From contig JAEEXY010000001.1 in the NCBI GenBank assembly GCA_016288005.1, forward strand, positions 1 through 64,000: a stretch of DNA of 64,000 nt. The letters run 5' to 3'. Below the pieces are notes generated by a model. That model made no database searches. It was not told the DNA's origin and saw only the letters and a program-made list of their open reading frames with translations. The DNA is from Lachnospiraceae bacterium (lineage in GTDB: Bacteria; Bacillota; Clostridia; Lachnospirales; Lachnospiraceae). Position numbers and translations under genes: made by a program. Below, in pieces: positions 58,839-64,000 of this stretch (position 1 is its first letter; each line of letters opens with the position of its first letter).

Positions 58839-60035
58839 ATGCTGGGATTATCTGAAAGAGCCAAGGGAGTTAAGCCTTCGTCCACACTTGCGATCAGTGA
58901 CAAGGCAAAGCAGCTGAAAAAGCAGGGTATCGATGTAGTCAGTTTCGGAGCCGGAGAGCCCGATTTCGTGACTCCCGCAAATATCTGCGAGGCCGCAAAG
59001 CGTGCCATCGACGAGGGATTTACAAAGTATACCGCTGCCAGCGGCATCATCGAGCTGAAGGAAGCTGTCTGCAGAAAGTTCGAGAGCTTTAACCACCTGC
59101 ATTACGAGACCAACCAGATAGTCATCAGCAACGGTGGAAAGCATTCCCTCACCAATATTTTTACCGCGCTCGTAAATCCCGGCGAAGAGGTTATCATTCC
59201 CGCGCCTTACTGGCTGAGCTACCCCGAGATGGTAAAGCTTGTCGGCGGCGTGCCCGTATTTGTAAGGTGCGAGGCTGAGAACGGCTACAAGATCACTCCC
59301 GAGCAGCTTGCAGCCGCGATCACTCCCAGGACAAAGGCATTTGTACTCAATACACCGAATAATCCGACCGGTATGATCTACAGTCGTGAGGAGCTCGAAG
59401 CTCTCGCGAAGGTTATCGTTGAGAAGGATATCTACTGCATTTCCGATGAAATGTACGAGAATCTGATATACACGGGTGAGGAGCCCGTCAGCATCGCGTC
59501 GTTTAACGATGAGATCTACAGGCGCACGATCACCTGCTCGGGTATGGCAAAGTCATATGCCATGACCGGCTGGAGAATCGGCTATATAGGCGCAGCTCCC
59601 GAGATAGCGAAGGCTATCGGCAGCATTCAGTCACACCAGACCTCGAACCCGAACTCGATCGCCCAGAAGGCGGCTCTGGAGGCTCTCGACGGCCCTCAGG
59701 ACAAAGTGGAGCAGATGAAGGCCGAGTTTAAAAAGCGCAGCGAGCGCATGTACGAGCTCGTGAGCGACCTGCCTCTGGCTAAGATGCTCAAGCCTACCGG
59801 CGCGTTCTACGCGTTTGTCGATGTGAGCGCCGCATTCCCGAAGAGCTACAAGGGTAAGCAGGTAGGAGATGTGTTCGGCCTGGCGGACATACTGCTGAAC
59901 GATTACAAGGTAGCGGTTATCCCCTGCTCGGATTTCGGTTTCCCGACGCATATACGCTTAAGCTATGCGACGAGTATGGAGAATATCGAGAAGGGACTCG
60001 CGAGGATCAAAGAGTGCCTTCAGTCACTTGAGTAA
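58839..60035 (+). CDS. Class I PLP-dependent aminotransferase (aspartate aminotransferase-like)
   Basis: The 398-residue fold-type I aminotransferase has the substrate-side FGAGEPDFVTP, the LNTPNNPTGMIYSREEL motif, DEMYENLIY, and the PLP lysine (about Lys238) in CSGMAKSYAMTGWRIGY. The closest group is AspC-like (subgroup Ib) enzymes, which move amino groups between aspartate or aromatic amino acids and 2-oxoglutarate; exact substrate choice cannot be read. It is transcribed from a perfect-consensus promoter through a structured leader and ends at its own terminator. Confidence 0.93.
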   Translation: MLGLSERAKGVKPSSTLAISDKAKQLKKQGIDVVSFGAGEPDFVTPANICEAAKRAIDEGFTKYTAASGIIELKEAVCRKFESFNHLHYETNQIVISNGGKHSLTNIFTALVNPGEEVIIPAPYWLSYPEMVKLVGGVPVFVRCEAENGYKITPEQLAAAITPRTKAFVLNTPNNPTGMIYSREELEALAKVIVEKDIYCISDEMYENLIYTGEEPVSIASFNDEIYRRTITCSGMAKSYAMTGWRIGYIGAAPEIAKAIGSIQSHQTSNPNSIAQKAALEALDGPQDKVEQMKAEFKKRSERMYELVSDLPLAKMLKPTGAFYAFVDVSAAFPKSYKGKQVGDVFGLADILLNDYKVAVIPCSDFGFPTHIRLSYATSMENIEKGLARIKECLQSLE

Positions 60036-60049
60036 AGAACATTTTTCGG

Positions 60050-60077
60050 CGCGGACTTTTAGTCCGCGTCTTTTTTC
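60050..60077 (+). terminator. Rho-independent terminator after the aminotransferase gene
   Basis: CGCGGACT pairs with AGTCCGCG around a TTT loop, followed by TCTTTTTTC. Confidence 0.88.
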
Positions 60078-60140
60078 TTGCGGCTAAGACATGAAAATGC
60101 TATCATGGATTTATGTATTAAACGGAGAGGGGATACCGCT

Positions 60141-60704
60141 ATGAAAATGTATTTTTATTACGGCGCGATGGGCGCTTCCAAGTCTGCGAACGCTCTGATG
60201 ACGCGCTTTAATTTTGAGGAAAAGGGCAAAAAGGTCGCGATGCTCAAGCCCAGCATCGACACCAGAGACGGCGCGAACATCATCAGATCGAGAGCCGGAC
60301 TGCAGGCTGAGGCCATTCTTATCGCTCCGGATCAAACCGTTCGTGAGGTGCTTCCCGTGCTGCCCGCATATTATGACAATATCATCGTCGATGAGGCACA
60401 GTTCCTGACCAAAGCCCAGGTAGACGAGCTGCGTGAGATCGTTGACGCGGGTACCATGGTAATGTGCTACGGACTGCGCGCAGATTTCAGGGCAGAGCTT
60501 TTCGAGGGCAGCAAGAGGCTGTTCGAGCTGGCCGATAAGATCATCGAGATCGTTACGATGTGTCCCTGCGGACGCAAGGCTACGATGAACGCCCGCTACC
60601 GCGACGGCAAGATAATCTACGACGGAGAGCAGATCCTGATCGGCGCCGATGACCAGTATGTTGCGATGTGCCACAGGTGCTACATGAAGGGCGTTGTAAA
60701 ATGA
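60141..60704 (+). CDS. tdk: Thymidine kinase
   Basis: The 187-residue type II thymidine kinase has the P-loop in YFYYGAMGASKSANALM, the DEAQFL motif with the catalytic Glu, and a zinc-binding lasso region with CPCG and CHRC Cys pairs. It phosphorylates thymidine in the salvage pathway. ATG 60141 follows GAGAGGGG. The stop overlaps the start of the sensor kinase gene (ATGA), an odd coupling of nucleotide salvage and signalling. The length is normal. Confidence 0.95.
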   Translation: MKMYFYYGAMGASKSANALMTRFNFEEKGKKVAMLKPSIDTRDGANIIRSRAGLQAEAILIAPDQTVREVLPVLPAYYDNIIVDEAQFLTKAQVDELREIVDAGTMVMCYGLRADFRAELFEGSKRLFELADKIIEIVTMCPCGRKATMNARYRDGKIIYDGEQILIGADDQYVAMCHRCYMKGVVK

Positions 60705-62629
60705 ACAATAAAGACAAAATACCGGTGAGCAATATTATCTTAACGGTGATATCGACGGTGCTCATCGGTTTGTTTTTCGTTTATATATCAGGGCGTTCGG
60801 CCTTCCCTACGGTTGAGTATTATCCCGAGAACGGCGAGGCCGATATTACCGGGATCGATATGGATAAGAATATGTGCCGTCTCGTAAACGACTGGAACTT
60901 CTATCCGATGGTCCACTATACGCCCGAAGACTTTGCCGGAGGCGATCCTGCCGGACTTGACAACGACGCCAGAGAGCTGCCTTACGGCACATATCATATA
61001 CTGTTAAAGACCAAGCCGGATACAGTTCTTGAACTGGCCGGCTATTCGATCGATTACGGTACCAGAGTCTTTATAAACGGCAAGGAACTCCTGAACGTGG
61101 GTTATGTGGACAGCGACCCCGAAAAAGCCGTTCCGGGCAGCCGTTTTATGCGCATACCTTTCTATACGGGCGACGGTGAAGTCGAGATAATCTACCAGTA
61201 TTCAAATTATTTCCATAATGAGGGCGGCTTCATTCAGGCAACTTACATTTCTTCGCCTGAGATCATGAACATTTTTCTTCGCCAGGTAAATACGTCGGCG
61301 CTTCTTCTGGGAGGCGGCCTGCTGTTTCTCGGTTTCTATTTCCTTTTGTGCGCTGCGGTAATGAAGAATCCCGAGTACGGCTCGCTTGCCCTCTGCAGCT
61401 TTGTTCTGTCGGTCAGGAACCAGCTCTTTTTCCTGGAATACATCTTACCTGCGGGAACGCCGTATTCGACAGCTTACCGGTTATTTATCCTGGAATCCTC
61501 TCTCATGCCGCTCGGGTCGATGTTCCTGCTGCTGGCGTTTTACAGGAAGAATCTGAGCAAATGGCTCAAGATCGTCTACACGGCTTCGGTAGCTGTTCTG
61601 ACTGCGGTCCATTTTATTCTGGATTCCCATGATCTGGTAAGTCTGTGTAAATTATGCTATTTCATCGGTCTGGCAGTATTCGTTCTGATACTCGTTTTAT
61701 TGCTTGTACGGATATTCGGAAAACGGGTGGAGTGGAAGCTTGCAGATACCGTGACTCTTGTCGCAATGCTTATATTTGCAGCCGGCATGACCTTTGAGGG
61801 CACTAACATACGTAAGACGGAAGCTGTTGCGCATTACGGCACTTCTCAGCTCTGGCTGGTGCTCTGCATCCTTATCCTGGCTATCGTAATCAATCACAGA
61901 AATGTAATGCAGGAGAGGATGCTGCGAAAAGAGGTTCAGCGAAATGAAGTCCTCGGGCAGATCAATACCATGAATCGCGACTTCCTTCAGAATGTCGCGC
62001 ATGAGCTCAGAACGCCGCTCACCGTTATCTCGGGTTACGCGCAGCTGATGGAGATGCAGGCGAGACGCGGCAAGGGAGGCGTCGAAGATCCCGAGCGGTT
62101 AAAGACCATCCGCGACGAGGCTGACCGCCTCGGAGAAATGGTAACGAAGCTGATGGAATATACATTCGGCAATACGGGTCAGGTCGAATTCTCCGAAATA
62201 TACGCCGCAGATCTGCTGAAGAGCTCGCAGGCGATATTAAAGCCCGTCTGCGCCAAGAAATCCAATACGCTGGTTACGGTCAATGAGAGCAGCCATTCCG
62301 TTCATGCCAATTTTGAGCTGCTACTTCAGGTGATCATAAATCTTGTAGTAAACGCAAACCGGCATACGGATAAGGGCACTATCACGATCCGCGTGCGGGA
62401 GATACCCGGGAATCTGGAGTTTTCGGTTGCGGATACCGGAAGCGGAATTGCGCCGGATGTTGCAGAACACATTTTTGAAAGAGGATTTACGAAGGACGGA
62501 GGCACAGGTCTCGGACTGGCTATATGCGCTGATACAATGAGACTGCATGGGGGCAGTATAAGGCTCAACGCCACAGGCCCGTCGGGAAGCGAATTCGTAT
62601 TTGACGTGCCTTCTTCCGGGAAAGTATAA
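60701..62629 (+). CDS. Sensor histidine kinase with 7TM-type input region
   Basis: The 642-residue kinase has a first helix (about 7-30), an outer domain (about 35-190) resembling the extracellular part of 7TMR-DISM receptors, and seven clustered helices (about 200-400). A cytosolic kinase core follows: H box NVAHELRTPLTVISGY, N box LVVNANRHTDKG, G1 DTGSGIAP and G2 GGTGLGLAI. The layout suggests sensing of an extracellular ligand, possibly a carbohydrate. ATG 60701 overlaps the tdk stop. The cognate regulator starts 16 nt downstream. Confidence 0.9.
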   Translation: MNNKDKIPVSNIILTVISTVLIGLFFVYISGRSAFPTVEYYPENGEADITGIDMDKNMCRLVNDWNFYPMVHYTPEDFAGGDPAGLDNDARELPYGTYHILLKTKPDTVLELAGYSIDYGTRVFINGKELLNVGYVDSDPEKAVPGSRFMRIPFYTGDGEVEIIYQYSNYFHNEGGFIQATYISSPEIMNIFLRQVNTSALLLGGGLLFLGFYFLLCAAVMKNPEYGSLALCSFVLSVRNQLFFLEYILPAGTPYSTAYRLFILESSLMPLGSMFLLLAFYRKNLSKWLKIVYTASVAVLTAVHFILDSHDLVSLCKLCYFIGLAVFVLILVLLLVRIFGKRVEWKLADTVTLVAMLIFAAGMTFEGTNIRKTEAVAHYGTSQLWLVLCILILAIVINHRNVMQERMLRKEVQRNEVLGQINTMNRDFLQNVAHELRTPLTVISGYAQLMEMQARRGKGGVEDPERLKTIRDEADRLGEMVTKLMEYTFGNTGQVEFSEIYAADLLKSSQAILKPVCAKKSNTLVTVNESSHSVHANFELLLQVIINLVVNANRHTDKGTITIRVREIPGNLEFSVADTGSGIAPDVAEHIFERGFTKDGGTGLGLAICADTMRLHGGSIRLNATGPSGSEFVFDVPSSGKV

Positions 62630-62644
62630 GAAGGGAAGATAAGT

Positions 62645-63316
62645 ATGGGAAGAAAGATATTGCTGCTGGAGGATAATCCTCATATCCTCAAGATAAACAA
62701 AGAGGCGCTGCTGATGGAGGATTACGAGGTAGTATGCGCAGAGACCATTAAAGAGGCGGAGGACGCCCTGGAAAAGAACGAGTTCGATCTCGCCATCTTT
62801 GACATCATGCTCCCTGACGGCGACGGCGTCGATTTCTGCAGGAAAGTTAAGCGCGAGCATGCTTTCCCGATCATTTTCCTGTCGGCGCTCGGAGAGAATC
62901 AGGACGTGATCGCGGGCTTCAGGTCCGGAGGGGACGATTATCTGACCAAGCCCTATGATCTTGGAGTCCTTCTTGCGCGTGTGGAGGCCAGGATCAGGAC
63001 GAGCGTGGAGAGCAAAAGGTTTATCAGCTACGGTCCGTTAAAGATAGATACGGTGCTTTCGCTGGCGTTCTGCAACGGTCAGGACCTGCTTCTTACGCAA
63101 AAGGAATTCACGTTGTTGGAGATCATGCTCATGAGCAGCGGAACCTTAAGGACAAAGGAAGAGCTCTATGAGAGCGTATGGGGGCCGGCTCCGGGATCGG
63201 ATCTGAATGTTCTTTACGCGACTGTTTCGAGATTGAATAAAAAACTTGAGGCTTCCGGTTCGGGACTTCAGGTAGTTTCGCTTCACAAAACGGGATATAC
63301 GCTGGAGAGCATCTGA
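62645..63316 (+). CDS. OmpR-family response regulator
   Basis: The 223-residue regulator has a receiver domain with the acidic pocket (LLLEDN), phosphoacceptor Asp53 in IFDIMLPDGDG, and Lys102 in DYLTKPYD. A winged-helix effector domain follows (about 125-222, ALLTQKEF-type strand and SRLNKKLE recognition helix region). It should be phosphorylated by the kinase just upstream. An inverted repeat downstream, before the next gene, is a possible binding site, so the pair may control the secreted protein that begins at 63,474. Confidence 0.93.
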   Translation: MGRKILLLEDNPHILKINKEALLMEDYEVVCAETIKEAEDALEKNEFDLAIFDIMLPDGDGVDFCRKVKREHAFPIIFLSALGENQDVIAGFRSGGDDYLTKPYDLGVLLARVEARIRTSVESKRFISYGPLKIDTVLSLAFCNGQDLLLTQKEFTLLEIMLMSSGTLRTKEELYESVWGPAPGSDLNVLYATVSRLNKKLEASGSGLQVVSLHKTGYTLESI

Positions 63317-63355
63317 ATGGGGCAAAATTCCCGTAAGCCTTGTAAATACTCATTT

Positions 63356-63371
63356 CTTACAATTCTGTAAG
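63356..63371. promoter_or_regulatory. Inverted repeat, possible response-regulator site
   Basis: CTTACA-ATTC-TGTAAG is a 16-bp dyad about 100 bp upstream of the secreted paralog. Related half sites (CGTAAG, TTGTAAA) lie just before it. Confidence 0.4.
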
Positions 63372-63398
63372 ATTTCGTTTCTTCACGAAAAAACGAAT

Positions 63399-63452
63399 AG
63401 ACTATATACAGAAAGGTCAATATTGGGCCTTGAAGTATATAGTCTTTTTTCT
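63399..63452 (+). terminator. Terminator-like hairpin in the leader of the last gene
   Basis: AGACTATATAC (63399-63409) pairs perfectly with 63435-63445 and is followed by TTTTTC. It lies only about 20 bp before the next ribosome binding site, so it may end the two-component transcript or act as an attenuator. Confidence 0.65.
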
Positions 63453-63473
63453 TAGGATGAGAGGGGAAGATGT

Positions 63474-64000
63474 ATGAAAACAGGAAGACTTTTCAAAACT
63501 ATCGTATGCCTGCTCGCGGTAATGGCGCTGACAGCAGGTTATGTGCCTGAAATGCAGGCAAAGCCGGTAAAGGCGGCGACTACCAAATCTCTGATCGAGA
63601 AGGAAAGAACGGGAGAAGAGATATTCAATACGCTTATGTCGCTGGATGCGACACCGCCCGCTCTTTACCAGAAGAATACAGATCCTTACGGCTATGCGGT
63701 GGACGAGCCGTTTTATCTGACGAGACAGCATGAATTGCTCGTATACAAAAGCAGTGCAATGTATAATTCACCGATGATGAACGTGGATATCTACGATACC
63801 CTCAAGAAAGAAGATACAGGTGATTTCCTTCGCAATGTGAGAAACGGAATTACGCATTTTCCAAACGTTAAAGCTGCCAAACTCAATTATGTCCAGCTGA
63901 AAGCGTTCGACCCCACGGGCTCGGGCCGAAAGGATCATCTGGCATTGATAGGCGTGAAGAACAACGGAAAAAACGGAAGCAACGACCTGTATGTCTATGT
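63474..64000 (+). CDS. Secreted protein, paralog of the 42,229 gene (partial)
   Basis: An open frame runs from ATG 63474, after GAGGGGAAG, to the window end without a stop (175 codons seen). It has a signal peptide (about 1-34). It shares the stretch FDPTGSGRKDHLALIGV (about 145-161) with AFDPTGSGRKDHIAIVGL of the 1,224-residue protein at 42,229, at a similar distance from the N-terminus. The upstream part also aligns loosely (QHELLVYKSSAMYN, VDIYDTL). It is probably a second member of the same large secreted family; the remainder lies outside the window. Confidence 0.85.
   Translation, partial: MKTGRLFKTIVCLLAVMALTAGYVPEMQAKPVKAATTKSLIEKERTGEEIFNTLMSLDATPPALYQKNTDPYGYAVDEPFYLTRQHELLVYKSSAMYNSPMMNVDIYDTLKKEDTGDFLRNVRNGITHFPNVKAAKLNYVQLKAFDPTGSGRKDHLALIGVKNNGKNGSNDLYVY

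Overview
The window looks like chromosomal DNA of a fermentative, polysaccharide-degrading member of the Clostridia, most likely a Lachnospiraceae-type gut or rumen bacterium. The pointers are AGGAGG-type ribosome binding sites, SigA promoters (TTGACA/TATAAT, 17-bp spacing), a T-box tRNA-Tyr leader, RNase Y, ferredoxin-dependent 2-oxoacid oxidation, NfnAB, GPH and MalFG-type sugar transport, and lipoprotein signals of the LSLAAC type. Assignment to a genus is not possible from the sequence alone. No integrase, transposase, prophage or CRISPR array is present; the only mobile-like DNA is a family of REP-like palindromes.

Layout. 1-5,000: xylo-oligosaccharide locus (end of a GH3 enzyme, TetR regulator, GPH symporter, convergent GH120 beta-xylosidase). 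5,100-12,400: AmiS/UreI-type channel, membrane-anchored zinc-ribbon protein, tRNA-Ser(GCU), T-box and tyrS, a MinD-like ATPase, a P-loop/GNAT fusion behind a structured leader, and a YitT protein. 12,400-17,600: four-subunit 2-oxoacid:ferredoxin oxidoreductase followed after 3 nt by a GH115 xylan alpha-glucuronidase. 17,600-23,050: YprB-like exonuclease (minus strand), cardiolipin synthase, and a zinc-ribbon/HTH protein-ruvA-ruvB-shikimate kinase operon.

23,050-42,100: an 18-kb glycan uptake locus with a LacI-type regulator, two YesL proteins, two substrate-binding proteins, two MalF/MalG permease pairs, an NHL-repeat protein, a Yip1-like protein, a DUF5696-type protein, a repeat lipoprotein and a GH130 enzyme. 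No ATP-binding subunit is encoded, so a shared MsmK-type ATPase elsewhere is inferred. 42,200-45,900: a 1,224-residue secreted protein whose paralog begins at 63,474.

46,000-50,750: NADP-type zinc alcohol dehydrogenase, a CobW-type GTPase and NfnAB, which with the 2-oxoacid oxidoreductase form the redox core. 50,900-55,900: an unusual operon (broken first gene, CvpA, AIM24, ExbB/TolQ-like channel, ExbD/TolR-like protein, two further anchored proteins and a secreted OB-fold-like protein). This is the best candidate for an undescribed system: a Tol/Exb-like ion-driven complex in what looks like a monoderm. 56,000-64,000: rny, D-lactate dehydrogenase-like gene, aminotransferase behind a consensus promoter and a compact structured leader, thymidine kinase, a 7TM sensor kinase/response regulator pair, and the truncated secreted paralog.

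All family calls come from reading motifs and recalled family sequences; no database search was run.
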